From Nitrosomonas sp. sh817 (GTDB lineage: Bacteria > Pseudomonadota > Gammaproteobacteria > Burkholderiales > Nitrosomonadaceae), in assembly GCF_030908545.1 (NCBI RefSeq), contig NZ_CP133083.1, positions 744,001 to 808,000 on the forward strand: a stretch of 64,000 bases of DNA, read 5' to 3'. Position numbers and translations under genes: made by a program. Shown here piece by piece: positions 1 to 9,968 of this stretch. The notes beneath the pieces are model-generated. The model made no database searches and was not told the DNA's origin. It worked only from the letters and a program-made list of their open reading frames with translations. Every line of letters begins with the position of its first letter. Within the stretch, counting starts at the first letter, position 1.

Positions 1-1526
1 AGCTGCTGATGTACGCCGGGGCGATTCATATCGCGGGCAGCGTTAAAGCGCGCAAAGCCAGCCGGCATGCCACATCCGATTGGATGGAGATCGAGAAGCA
101 GCGCGGAATCTCGGTGGCGAGTTCGGTCATGCAGATGGAATACCGCGATTGCGTCATCAATTTGCTGGATACGCCGGGCCACCAGGATTTCTCGGAAGAT
201 ACCTACCGCGTATTGACGGCGGTTGACGCCGCGCTGATGGTGATCGATGCTGCCAATGGTGTAGAAGCGCAGACTTTGCGGTTGCTGGAGGTGTGCCGCG
301 CCCGCAACACCCCGATCGTGACATTTGTTAACAAAATGGACCGGGAAGTGCGTGAACCGCTGGATTTGATCGATGAGATCGAGCGTACGCTCGGCATGTC
401 GACAATCCCTTTTACCTGGCCGGTTGGCATGGGAAAGAATTTTCACGGCGTGTGCGATTTGAAGAATAACTGCATGCGGGTTTTCCAACCGGGATCCGAT
501 CGCGTTGACAGTGATAATGAAGTGATTGCGCAATTCGACGATCCGCAAATCCGGCAGCGGTTTGGCAGGGATTTGGATGTCGCGTTGCAGGAAATCGATT
601 TGATCAAAGGCGCATCTCCGGTTTTTGATCACGCGGCATTTCTTGCCGGCGAGCAAACACCGGTTTTCTTTGGCTCGGCGATCAATAACTTCGGCATACG
701 GGAAATCCTCGATGCGCTGGTGGATCTCGCGCCGCCGCCGGAGTCGCGTAATGCTATTCAGCGGGAAGTGCTGCCGGATGAAAAAAAATTCTCCGGTATG
801 GTATTCAAAATCCAAGCCAATATGAATCTTGCGCATCGCGACCGTATTGCGTTTGTGCGTGTTTGTTCCGGCCATTTCAAACGCGGCATGAATTTGAGAG
901 TGGCGCGGAACGGCAAGGATATCCGCACCAGCACGGTGGTGTCGTTTTTGTCGCAACGGCGCGATATTCTCGAAGAAGCCTATCCCGGCGACATTATCGG
1001 CATACCGAATCATGGCACGCTGCAATTGGGCGATACATTAACCGAAGGCGAAATTTTGCAATTTACCGGTTTGCCATTCTTCGCGCCCGAGATTTTCCGT
1101 ACGGTTGAGATTGCCGACCCGCTACGCAGCAAACAACTCAAGCTGGGTTTGGCGCAGTTGGGCGAGGAAGGGGCGATCCAGGTTTTCCGTCCGCATCTCG
1201 GCAATATGCTGTTGCTCGGGGCGGTCGGCACGCTGCAATTTGAAGTGGTCGCGCACCGTTTGCAGCATGAATACGGCGTCGCGGCTCGAATCGCTTCTGC
1301 AAAATATCAACTGGCGCGATGGATTACCTGCGACGATCCGCGCGAGTTGCAACGATTCATCGAAGCCAACGCGCACCGGATTGCGTACGATGCGGTTGAT
1401 GCGCCGACCTTTCTGGCGTCGTTTGGCGCGGAACTGAGTGTAGCTCAGGAAAATTGGCCGGCGATCTGTTTCCATAAGTTGCGCGAGCATGCCGGTCTGG
1501 TTTTTCAAAACCACTTGAACGGATAA
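1..1526 (+). CDS. prfC: Peptide chain release factor 3 (5' end outside window)
   Basis: Translational GTPase that recycles RF1/RF2 from the ribosome after termination. The reading frame is already open at base 3 and no plausible start lies inside the window, so the P-loop (G1) and the first roughly 20 residues are missing. Visible are the switch region with MEIEKQRGISV, the G3 motif DTPGHQDF and the G4 motif NKMD, followed by the RF3-type domain II and a C-terminal domain ending at a TAA. About 505 of the usual 525-530 residues are present. A metallophosphoesterase gene begins 8 bases after the stop. The family assignment is secure, because the residues around the switch regions are typical of RF3 rather than EF-G. 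Confidence 0.95.
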   Translation, partial: LLMYAGAIHIAGSVKARKASRHATSDWMEIEKQRGISVASSVMQMEYRDCVINLLDTPGHQDFSEDTYRVLTAVDAALMVIDAANGVEAQTLRLLEVCRARNTPIVTFVNKMDREVREPLDLIDEIERTLGMSTIPFTWPVGMGKNFHGVCDLKNNCMRVFQPGSDRVDSDNEVIAQFDDPQIRQRFGRDLDVALQEIDLIKGASPVFDHAAFLAGEQTPVFFGSAINNFGIREILDALVDLAPPPESRNAIQREVLPDEKKFSGMVFKIQANMNLAHRDRIAFVRVCSGHFKRGMNLRVARNGKDIRTSTVVSFLSQRRDILEEAYPGDIIGIPNHGTLQLGDTLTEGEILQFTGLPFFAPEIFRTVEIADPLRSKQLKLGLAQLGEEGAIQVFRPHLGNMLLLGAVGTLQFEVVAHRLQHEYGVAARIASAKYQLARWITCDDPRELQRFIEANAHRIAYDAVDAPTFLASFGAELSVAQENWPAICFHKLREHAGLVFQNHLNG

Positions 1527-1534
1527 CGCGAACC

Positions 1535-2551
1535 ATGACGGTTTGGCAATGGTTGCTGCTATCGTGCATGTTTCTGGCTTTGCCATTGCGCGCGGGCGAT
1601 GCATTACTGTTAAGCCATGAGAAAACAACCCGGTTTGTCGTGATCGGTGACATGCCCTATACCGATGCCGAATACGCATTGCTGGAACAACCCGGCGGCG
1701 CCCTCGCCAAAGCGATTAGAGCCACGGATCCGCCGGTTTTAATTCATTTGGGTGATTTCAAAAGGGGGCGCTTGAGTTGCAGTGACGAGCTGTTGCAAGA
1801 TCATTACCGCCAGATTGCGTTTCTAAATCCGCATAAGACAGTCTATACACCCGGCGATAACGACTGGACTGATTGTGATCGTTTTACCTTATCGGTTCGT
1901 TACGATGAGTTGGAACGATTGAGTTTCCTTCGCCAGCTTTTTTTCCATCAAGATCAATGGCAATTGACCAAGCATATTCCGGGCTTGGTCCGTCAGAGCG
2001 GGTTTGTTGAAAATGCCCGCTGGCGCATTGGTCCGGTTATTTTCGCGACGTTGCATATTCCGGGGACTAACAATGGCCGCAAGGAGATCTTGCGGAGTAA
2101 TTTGGATGAGGCATTGAATGAAGCGGATTTTCGCGATCAATCGAATAAACAGTGGCTAAGCCAGTTATTCGCAGAAGCGGAAGCCGCGCAAGCCGTCGTG
2201 ATCGCTTTTCAGGCGGATATTTTTGACTTTGATCACGATAAGCCGGCATGTGCGCCCGATAACCGCACAGATTGCGACGGCTATCGCATGCTGCGCGATG
2301 AAATCAAGCGGCATTCGGCGCAATTCAAGAAACCGGTGCTGGTTGTTCATGGAGACACTCCGGCCTATTGCTTGCTTCAGCCGTACGCGGTGATCCCGAA
2401 TCTGTGGCGGCTTAATGCGCCCGGCGATTACAAATACATTGATGCTAGCCAAGTCGTATTTGATCCTGACAATAACGACATGCCATTTCGTGTAACCGGC
2501 TTACTCGACCAGAAACACGCACCAACCGTTTGTGAGGATGGGCTTTTTTAA
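1535..2551 (+). CDS. Exported metallophosphoesterase-like protein
   Basis: A 338-residue protein with a hydrophobic N-terminus (residues 4-20) that looks like a Sec signal peptide ending near LRAG. Calcineurin-type metallophosphoesterase motifs follow in order: VIGDMPYTD, then HLGDFKRG, then TPGDNDWTDC. Later HG motifs, including VVHGDTP, complete the metal site. The Asp and His residues expected to bind the two metals are present, so it is probably an active periplasmic or secreted phosphoesterase. The substrate cannot be read from the sequence. It starts 8 bases downstream of prfC and may be co-transcribed with it. Several cysteines in the mature part, including CSDE and CAPDNRTDC, suggest disulfides. 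Confidence 0.75.
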   Translation: MTVWQWLLLSCMFLALPLRAGDALLLSHEKTTRFVVIGDMPYTDAEYALLEQPGGALAKAIRATDPPVLIHLGDFKRGRLSCSDELLQDHYRQIAFLNPHKTVYTPGDNDWTDCDRFTLSVRYDELERLSFLRQLFFHQDQWQLTKHIPGLVRQSGFVENARWRIGPVIFATLHIPGTNNGRKEILRSNLDEALNEADFRDQSNKQWLSQLFAEAEAAQAVVIAFQADIFDFDHDKPACAPDNRTDCDGYRMLRDEIKRHSAQFKKPVLVVHGDTPAYCLLQPYAVIPNLWRLNAPGDYKYIDASQVVFDPDNNDMPFRVTGLLDQKHAPTVCEDGLF

Positions 2552-2596
2552 TCTTTCTCGCTTTACTTTGATCACGTTTTCGGAATAACTTTAACC

Positions 2597-3463
2597 ATGA
2601 TATTCAGTATGACCGGCTTCGCGGCCGCAAGCCAGGAAACACCCTACGGATCGTTTAATCTCGAAATTCGTTCCGTCAATAACCGCTTTCTTGATATCCA
2701 GTTTCGCCTGCCGGATGATTTCCGCCGGCTGGAAGCTGCGATGCGGGAACTGCTGACCGCGCAGCTCAGCCGTGGCAAAATTGAGTGCCGGCTGTTGTTC
2801 TCACCGGCTCATACGTTGGACATTGATCAACAACTTAATCACAGTTTGCTGGAACGATTGATGCAATTGGAACAGACCATCAAAACGCGTTATTCTTCCG
2901 CAGCTTCTTTAACCGTCGCAGAAATTCTGAAGTGGCCGGGTATGCTCGAAAGTAATACAGCGCCAAGCGAGGAATGGGACGAAATCGGTATGATGTTGCT
3001 GCAAACTGCGCTAAAGGATTTAAAAGCCGCGAGGATGCGCGAGGGAGATAAGCTGAGATCGATTTTGCTGGATCGTATTTTGCAAATGCGCCAACTGCTG
3101 CAAATTGCATCCCCGCGCATCCCGGCATTGATTGCTTCGTTCGAGGATAAATTACGCGCCCGGCTGGAAGAAATACTCGGCAATAATGAGAACGAGCGGA
3201 TTCACCAGGAGATCACGCTATTTGCCAGTAAAATCGATGTCGATGAAGAGTTGTCGCGCTTGCAAGCGCATCTTGACGAAGTGGAACGCATTTTGAACCA
3301 AGGCGGTGCGGTGGGTAAACGATTGGATTTTATGATGCAGGAATTGCACCGTGAAGCCAACACCATCGGTTCAAAGTCGGTTGATCTCGAGATTTCCCGG
3401 ATTTCCATGGAATTAAAGGTGCTTGTCGAACAAATGCGTGAGCAAGTGCAGAATATTGAGTAA
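2597..3463 (+). CDS. yicC: YicC family endoribonuclease-like protein
   Basis: A 288-residue protein matching YicC over its full length. It has the N-terminal signature MTGFAAAS, the conserved EIRSVNNRFLD segment (about residues 24-34), and the C-terminal DUF1732 part with GGAVGKRLDFMMQELHRE and REANTIGSKS. YicC proteins are cytoplasmic; in E. coli the family has been linked to RNA turnover. The family is confident, and the biochemical role is known only from homologues. It lies 45 bases after the metallophosphoesterase gene and faces the oppositely oriented mgtE. Confidence 0.9.
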   Translation: MIFSMTGFAAASQETPYGSFNLEIRSVNNRFLDIQFRLPDDFRRLEAAMRELLTAQLSRGKIECRLLFSPAHTLDIDQQLNHSLLERLMQLEQTIKTRYSSAASLTVAEILKWPGMLESNTAPSEEWDEIGMMLLQTALKDLKAARMREGDKLRSILLDRILQMRQLLQIASPRIPALIASFEDKLRARLEEILGNNENERIHQEITLFASKIDVDEELSRLQAHLDEVERILNQGGAVGKRLDFMMQELHREANTIGSKSVDLEISRISMELKVLVEQMREQVQNIE

Positions 3464-3520
3464 TTGCTTGGAAATCCAGGTTAGAGCGTGGATGTGGCTG
3501 TTAAATTGATTGGTATCGGG

Positions 3521-4960
3521 TTACAGCAAAAAAATAGTCGCTAATCCCAGGAAAATAAAAAAGCCGCCGCTATCGGTAACGGCGGTAATCATGACACTGG
3601 AACCCAGCGCCGGATCCCGGCCGAATTTACGCAAGGTCAGCGGGATTAATACACCCAGGGACGCCGCCAGTAACAAGTTAAGCATCATCGCCAGCGTCAT
3701 AACCAATCCCAGTTCGGCATTCTGATAAATGGCAAATGTGAACAAACCGATGATGGTTCCCCAAACAAGACCGTTCACTAAACTGACGCCGATTTCCTTA
3801 CCGAGCAATTTCCAAGTGCTGCGCGTGTTTATCTGTTCCAATGCCAGTGCTCGAACAATCATGGTAATTGTTTGATTTCCCGAGTTGCCGCCGATACCTG
3901 CAACGATCGGCATCAAAGCGGCCAACGCCACCAGCTTTTCGATAGAATCCTCGAATAACCCGATAACCCGGGATGCGATAAAGGCGGTAATTAAGTTGAT
4001 TGCCAGCCATCCCCAACGATTCTTGACACTTTTGAGAACCGGTGCAAAGAGATCTTCTTCTTCGCTTAAACCAGCCAAATTCAAGGCTTCGTTTTCAGCC
4101 TTGTCACGAATAAAATCAATGACCGTGTCGACGGTGACACGGCCGAGCAATTTGTCGTTTTCGTCGACGACCGATGCAGAAACCAAATCATAGCGTTCAA
4201 ACGAATTCGCGGCTTGCTGGGCAACATCATCCGGGCGCAGCTTGATGATTTCTTTAGTCATCACGTCGGCGACCAAGGTGTCCGGGTCGCTTACTAATAA
4301 GCGATTGATGAGCAATACGCCTTTTAATTGTTCATTCCGGTCGACAACGAACAACTGGTCGGTGTGATCCGGCATCTCCTCAAGCCAGCGTAAATAGCGC
4401 AGTACGACTTCCAACCGCACGTCTTCACGGATGGTAATCACATCAAAATCCATCAATGCGCCCACGGAGTCCTCCGGATAGGACATGGCGGCGCGCAATT
4501 GTTCGCGTTCTTCAATGGGCAATGAGCGAAAAACATCTTCCATGACTTCTTGCGGCAAGTTAGGCGCAAGGTCGGCAATTTCGTCGGCATCCAGATATTC
4601 TGTTGCGGCGACCAATTCTTGCGTGCCCATGTCGGTGATCAGCGTTGCTCTAACCGCTTCGGAAGTTTCGAGCAAGATTTCGCCGTCCCGGTCGGATTTG
4701 ATCATGCTCCAGATCAGTAACCTGTCTTCCAGCGGCAAAGCTTCAAGAATGTGCGCAATATCTGCGGGATGCAGTTGATCTAAAAAATCCTGCAGTTCAG
4801 AGAGGTTTTTTTTCTGAACCACTGACTCGCTTAACGATAGATCGGGAGAGTCCTGCAAATTCACCAAGCCTTCGACTAATTTATACTTCCGCAACAGAAA
4901 TGTGATCTGTTGCAAGGGCGTTTGCGAATCTTCTTGATCGCTATTATTGGTTTCGGTCAT
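3521..4960 (-). CDS. mgtE: Magnesium transporter MgtE
   Basis: A 479-residue inner-membrane Mg2+ channel/transporter of normal family length. The cytoplasmic N-terminal superhelical domain (about residues 1-140) contains LHPADIAHILEALP. A CBS-domain pair (about 145-275) follows and senses Mg2+ in characterised homologues. The membrane domain (about 310-479) carries PIVAGIGGNSGNQ, the hallmark of the MgtE pore, and ends in a hydrophobic tail. No Mg2+ riboswitch (M-box) was recognised upstream, so regulation is probably through the protein itself. Confidence 0.93.
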   Translation of the reverse strand: MTETNNSDQEDSQTPLQQITFLLRKYKLVEGLVNLQDSPDLSLSESVVQKKNLSELQDFLDQLHPADIAHILEALPLEDRLLIWSMIKSDRDGEILLETSEAVRATLITDMGTQELVAATEYLDADEIADLAPNLPQEVMEDVFRSLPIEEREQLRAAMSYPEDSVGALMDFDVITIREDVRLEVVLRYLRWLEEMPDHTDQLFVVDRNEQLKGVLLINRLLVSDPDTLVADVMTKEIIKLRPDDVAQQAANSFERYDLVSASVVDENDKLLGRVTVDTVIDFIRDKAENEALNLAGLSEEEDLFAPVLKSVKNRWGWLAINLITAFIASRVIGLFEDSIEKLVALAALMPIVAGIGGNSGNQTITMIVRALALEQINTRSTWKLLGKEIGVSLVNGLVWGTIIGLFTFAIYQNAELGLVMTLAMMLNLLLAASLGVLIPLTLRKFGRDPALGSSVMITAVTDSGGFFIFLGLATIFLL

Positions 4961-5110
4961 GGTCGATTGATAGCAGCAAGCCAGTGGATATTGAAAATGT
5001 TTGCAGGTTTATACACGAAACAGTTTGCAGTTGGATGACCGAAAAGTATAACCCTCAGCGCTGCATCAGTACCAACATTTAAAATTTTTCTATGCGGGTC
5101 AGCCACCGGG

Positions 5111-5938
5111 TTAAATTTTATTGGCGGATTTCAGCATTGCGATTACCGGTTTTGTTTGAGGTTTTACGTGGCGCCACACAAAAAATGATTCGGCTGCTTG
5201 TTCGACCAGCATGCCGATGCCATCCGCGAGCTGCCGCGCCCCATGTTGTTGCGCGAATTTAAGGAAAGGTGTGTGCGCATCCAGATTGTACATCATGTCG
5301 TACGCCAGCTCGGCGTGTTTGAAAGCACCGGGGCCGATGCCGGGTAATTCGTTGTGGAGACTGGCAGAGGTAGCATTAATGATGATGTCGAATTTTTCTT
5401 TAGAGAACTGCGAAAAATCGCCAGCGGCAATATTGCCGTACATCATGAATTGTTCCTGAAGCGTTTTCGCCTTACTAATCGTACGGTTCGCAACGGCCAG
5501 CAGCGCCGGGTGCTTTTGCAGCAGCGGTAAAATGACACCCCGTGCGGCGCCACCGGCGCCGAGCAGTAAGACGCGTTTTGCAGCTATCGGGATCGACAAA
5601 TTCAACTCGATATCGCATACCAATCCGGCACCGTCCGTGTTATCGCCTAAAATTTCATCGTCATCGAATTTAAGGGTATTCACAGCTTGTGCAATCGTTG
5701 CACGCTCGGTGAGACGGGTCGACAGTTGAAATGCTTCCAGTTTGAAGGGTACCGTAACGTTGAGTCCCTTGCCGCCCTGCTGCCGGAAATTCTCAACAGT
5801 CAGTTTGAAACCGCCGATGGGAGCGAGCAACGCGGTATATTCCATGGATTGCTGGGTTTGTTGAGCAAAAGCGGAATGTATCAGGGGCGATTTGCTATGG
5901 GAAACAGGATTGCCAATTACTGCATACAAGTCGGGCAT
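5111..5938 (-). CDS. aroE: Shikimate dehydrogenase
   Basis: NADPH-dependent reduction of 3-dehydroshikimate to shikimate in aromatic amino-acid synthesis. The 275-residue protein has the substrate-binding motif NPVSHSKSP at residues 10-18, the catalytic lysine in NVTVPFK (Lys66), the partner aspartate in GDNTDGAG, and the nucleotide-binding glycine motif LGAGGAARGV. The length is normal. It lies 53 bases downstream of the tonB-like gene on the same strand, so the exoribonuclease, tonB-like and aroE genes may form one transcript. Confidence 0.95.
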   Translation of the reverse strand: MPDLYAVIGNPVSHSKSPLIHSAFAQQTQQSMEYTALLAPIGGFKLTVENFRQQGGKGLNVTVPFKLEAFQLSTRLTERATIAQAVNTLKFDDDEILGDNTDGAGLVCDIELNLSIPIAAKRVLLLGAGGAARGVILPLLQKHPALLAVANRTISKAKTLQEQFMMYGNIAAGDFSQFSKEKFDIIINATSASLHNELPGIGPGAFKHAELAYDMMYNLDAHTPFLKFAQQHGARQLADGIGMLVEQAAESFFVWRHVKPQTKPVIAMLKSANKI

Positions 5939-5991
5939 AAGCGGATGGATTAATGATGTTTCAAAAAATGTTGAGATTTAAAATCAGTTAA

Positions 5992-6906
5992 TCACTGACT
6001 CAACAGCATGTCGGTAGAAGCAAACACCCAAGTCCGGGTAATGTGCAGGATATCCGTATCCTGGCTGATATCCGGCGGGAAGGGCGCAAACCCGTTTTGA
6101 CCGGCAAGTTTCACGATATTGATGGCCGCTTCATCGAGAACTTTCTTGCCGGAAGACCGGTTGATTTCGATCGATTCCAAGCTGCCGTCCGCGCGGATTC
6201 CAACGGTCAGTTGCAGGTTGCCGTAGAGCTTTTCTTTCCTGGCCGCTTCCGGATAATTCAAATTGCCGATGCGCTCGACTTTCAAACGCCAATCCTCTAC
6301 GTAGCGTGCAAAGCGGTATTCTTTGGTGCGGGCGCCGACAAATTTTCGTTTAGGACGTTTCTGATAAGTCTCGTGGTCTTGATCGATCTGTGCTCTTAGC
6401 CGCGCGATATCAAGGCTTCGCAGCAATAATTCGGATGTATCCGGCGGATTGGCCGGTTTGATTTCATCGGTATTATCCGCTGCGCTCGAAAGTTCGATTT
6501 GCGGCACTTCACTCACCGCCGCCATCAGTTTCTTTGCTTGCTGCTCCAGTTCTTTGACTTTCTGTTGCGCGATCTTGTCATCGACAACCGGCTTACTTTT
6601 GGGCAGAACCGGGAAAGGTGTTTTTGCCTTGCGATCATCATCGGTGTCGCCGCCGCCGTCGAGATTATCTTGCGCGAGCAACTTGCTTTCTTTGGGCGGT
6701 GCCGGTGTTTTACTGTTAACCAGTACCACTTCCAGCGACGATGCAATTTTGTCAAAACTGGGTTGTGGAAACTGAAAGGCAACCCCGAAGAGAATAATAC
6801 CGTGTAATAGCAACGATACAGCCATCGCGATCGATAGGCGATTCGTTTGTAACGATTGATAGCTGTCCTGATTCAGGGACTGAGTTCCCAGTGTTTGAGT
6901 GATCAC
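5992..6906 (-). CDS. tonB: TonB-family energy transducer
   Basis: A 304-residue protein with a cytoplasmic N-terminus, one membrane helix (about residues 28-46, SLLLHGIILFGVAF), and a long periplasmic spacer rich in Pro, Lys and Glu. The C-terminal TonB domain (about 215-295) includes YPEAARKEKLYGNLQLTV and GSLESIEINRSSG. TonB links the proton-motive force to outer-membrane receptors. No exbB/exbD is adjacent, so it must borrow them from elsewhere or act in another way. The window also holds one TonB-dependent receptor, BtuB, 55 kb away, which could be a client. The symbol is a family label; several TonB paralogues are common in these bacteria. Confidence 0.8.
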   Translation of the reverse strand: MITQTLGTQSLNQDSYQSLQTNRLSIAMAVSLLLHGIILFGVAFQFPQPSFDKIASSLEVVLVNSKTPAPPKESKLLAQDNLDGGGDTDDDRKAKTPFPVLPKSKPVVDDKIAQQKVKELEQQAKKLMAAVSEVPQIELSSAADNTDEIKPANPPDTSELLLRSLDIARLRAQIDQDHETYQKRPKRKFVGARTKEYRFARYVEDWRLKVERIGNLNYPEAARKEKLYGNLQLTVGIRADGSLESIEINRSSGKKVLDEAAINIVKLAGQNGFAPFPPDISQDTDILHITRTWVFASTDMLLSQ

Positions 6907-7019
6907 AGCAATTCAGGTGAACCTTGAAAGTTGAGAGTAACCTGCCATTAAAGATGCGTTATTGTAGGCAACCGCTTTTTTCTTGTCACATATTCTTGGT
7001 GAAATAGATAAGTGATGTT

Positions 7020-8876
7020 TTATGAATCCTGTTTTTGCAGGAATTCCGCATGAAAGGTACGTTCCAGCAGATCGATTTCAGAGAGTCTGAGTTTGACATA
7101 AGCGCCCGGTGCAATTTCCGGCAATGATGCTACCCTTGTAACCAGGGGAATATGATCCAGTTTAACCAGATTTTCCTTAATGACTTGCGCATTGATTGTC
7201 TGTATTTTTTCCTGCAGCAACCAGCGCAAGCACCAATATCGTTCCATGGATCTTTGGAATTCGCCGTAGATCCCGTAAGCAGTTTCAAAGTCGCGCATCG
7301 CGATCAATAAATTGTTGCTATCCCTGGAGTAGGGTGGCGGTTCATTGCGCAGCAGTGCGATAAGCTGACGCTGGTTGATGAGATCAACATAGCGCCTCAT
7401 CGGGGAACTGCTCCAAGCGTACTGTGAAACCCCAAGACCTTGATGGGGAGCGGGCGAAGTGCTCATTTTTACTTTGCCATTCATCTGGCTGCGGAAGATA
7501 CCGGTAATACCTGCATCCGTTAACTGTCTTCCCCATTCGGTATTAACGTAAATCATTAATTCCGAAACGACTTTATCAATCGGAGAGCCGCGGCGGCGCT
7601 CAATGATTGAAACATGTTCGTCATTGATTTCGAAACTGTAGTCGATTTTGTCATTGTTGGTGTCATTCGACTTGCCGCGCAGTTTTTCCAGTTTGCAAGC
7701 AAAATTCCATAAAAAAGTCAGCTCTTTGCTGAGGGCATGCTGCAGATGCCCCTTGCTCAATGCATCGTCATTAAAATGTTGTTCCAATTCGTTATGGCGC
7801 AAATTGGCGGTTATTTTTATCAACTCGATTCTGCTTTCTATACCGGTAACCGTGTAGTCGTCGGATACTTCAAGGTAGAGGGAAACGACCGGGCAGATTG
7901 CCTGTTCCGCCAGGGTAAAACGGGTGATCACGCCGTCAGGCAACATGGTGATTTTGTTGCCGGGTAAATAGACGGTCGATAGGCGGGTCGCAGCCAATTG
8001 ATCAAGCGCCGACTCGGGGGGGATTCCCAGGGCGGGAGCGGCTATGTGTATGCCGATACGGAAACTTCCGAAAGATAAGGGGGTAACCGAGAACGCATCG
8101 TCAATTTCAATCGTGGAAGCATCGTCAATGCTGAAAGCGGCGGCATCCGCATGCGGCAGATCGACGATATTTTCAACCGCTGGTTGTGATTCCAGTTCGC
8201 CAAATCCGGTACCTTCCGGGAAAAATTCCCAGATGAATTGATTGAAATGGTAATCGTGAGAGGATGGAATGGCGCCGCACTTTTCCATCAGTTTGACAGC
8301 AGAAAGTTTTTTCTCGGTACAGACGATTTCGAGTGCTTTCCATTCGGTGGAATTTTTATCCGGCTTGTAGAGTAGCTGCGAGAGAGAGGGTTTAAATTCC
8401 TCGGGTAAAATGAATTGATTCAATTGCTCAACATAGCGTGCTTGCTGTTCAGCCAGCAATCGCTTCCTCTCCTGACCGGCTAATGCGGCTTTGAGCGCAT
8501 CGGGCGGTGCGGCTTTGTAACGGCCATGTCCTTTTTTATAAAAATACATCGGGGCGTTTTGTAAGAGCAACAATGTCGCAGCAGCCTCTACCGGATTCGG
8601 CGTATGTCCGAAGTAATCCGTTGCAAGGGCGTCGCTCGCGAATTCAATTTCCTGCGCGCAACATTCCCAAAGAAAATTCGGATCCAATTCTTCCGCTATT
8701 TTTTGTACATGCCCCATAAATTCCGCCAATGGGGGCGTATCGAACCGGAATAACACTGCGGATGCCTTAATCTTTGATCGCTTGCCATGTACAGCTTCAA
8801 TTTGCAATGAAGTATTGTTGTCAGCCAGAATAGCGCCTACTTTAAAGGTTCCAGCTTCTTCATAAAAAACATTCAT
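7020..8876 (-). CDS. RNB-domain exoribonuclease (RNase II/R family)
   Basis: A 618-residue 3'-5' exoribonuclease of the RNase II superfamily. The catalytic RNB domain spans about residues 235-540. It has the metal-binding aspartate cluster in SIDDASTIEIDDAFSV and a second conserved segment ending in WSSPMRRYVDLINQRQL. The N-terminal part is a divergent RNA-binding region, and a short S1-like tail (about 565-615) is plausible. It is shorter than E. coli RNase R (about 813 aa) and close to RNase II in size, so I leave the symbol empty. It heads the leftward group with the tonB-like gene and aroE. The 282 bases between it and the TPR gene hold only AT-rich sequence likely to carry divergent promoters. 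Confidence 0.85.
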   Translation of the reverse strand: MNVFYEEAGTFKVGAILADNNTSLQIEAVHGKRSKIKASAVLFRFDTPPLAEFMGHVQKIAEELDPNFLWECCAQEIEFASDALATDYFGHTPNPVEAAATLLLLQNAPMYFYKKGHGRYKAAPPDALKAALAGQERKRLLAEQQARYVEQLNQFILPEEFKPSLSQLLYKPDKNSTEWKALEIVCTEKKLSAVKLMEKCGAIPSSHDYHFNQFIWEFFPEGTGFGELESQPAVENIVDLPHADAAAFSIDDASTIEIDDAFSVTPLSFGSFRIGIHIAAPALGIPPESALDQLAATRLSTVYLPGNKITMLPDGVITRFTLAEQAICPVVSLYLEVSDDYTVTGIESRIELIKITANLRHNELEQHFNDDALSKGHLQHALSKELTFLWNFACKLEKLRGKSNDTNNDKIDYSFEINDEHVSIIERRRGSPIDKVVSELMIYVNTEWGRQLTDAGITGIFRSQMNGKVKMSTSPAPHQGLGVSQYAWSSSPMRRYVDLINQRQLIALLRNEPPPYSRDSNNLLIAMRDFETAYGIYGEFQRSMERYWCLRWLLQEKIQTINAQVIKENLVKLDHIPLVTRVASLPEIAPGAYVKLRLSEIDLLERTFHAEFLQKQDS

Positions 8877-9968
8877 ATCGTTTTCGGGGTCGGTCGGATA
8901 AAATCAGACTCAAGGATAGAGAAAGGGTGAAGAATCATCTCAGAATAAATGCCATTGGCATTCGATTTCTTAAGAACGATGACACTATAAAATCGAATTA
9001 GCAGCTTTATATTATATACCGGAGCGCTAAGTGATAAAAATAAGATAGGGATAGACAGTTGTCAGTACGAATAGTGCCAGCATGATTGGAATCACTTTAA
9101 TGTTTGCTGATTGCATCCATCCGGCGAACTGATCAGGAAAATGCAGGAAGTCACGGAAATGAAATACATCAATGTCTTTATAGCAATCGCAATGGTTTTA
9201 ATGGTTGCATGCTCGTCGACCAAGAACCCGCCATTCCCGAGCCAATCAGCGAACGCTGGATCCTGGTCCGGTAAAACCGGGGTGAAACTGCTGGCTGATA
9301 TAGGCGGGTATCAATATACAATCACGACACGGAACCCGGTAGCGCAAGCTTATTTTAATCAAGGACTGATAATGAGTTTCGCGTTTAATCACAATGAAGT
9401 AGTGCGCGCTTTCCTCGCCGCGCAGCAACTGGATGAAGCTTGCGCTATGTGTTATTGGGGCGAAGCGTTAGCGCTTGGTCCGAATATGAACGTGACCAGT
9501 AATGGTCAAGCGGTATTGCCGCCGGAAGTGCATGCTCAGGCATATGAAGCCATACAGAAAGCGCTTCAACTAAAACCTTTGATGAGCGCTAAGGAGCGTC
9601 ATTTTATCGATGCATTGGCAGTACGTTATAGCAATGATACTGCCTCATCCAGAAGCGAATTGGATATTGCCTACATGAATGCGATGCGCGAACTGTATCA
9701 ACAGTATCCTGACGACAACGATGCTGCTTCATTATTCGCGGAATCAATGATGACGACCATGCCATGGGATTATTGGATTGACCCGGAAACGCCGAAAGAA
9801 TTGATGAGAGAAGTCATCCATGTGCTTGAAACCGTATTGCGCCGCTCGCCCAAACATCCGCTGGCTTTGCATTTATATATTCATGCGGTTGAGGCCTCAT
9901 CGTCACCGCAGCGCGCTGAAAACGCGGCGGATACTTTGCTCGATTTAATACCGGATGCGGGGCATTTA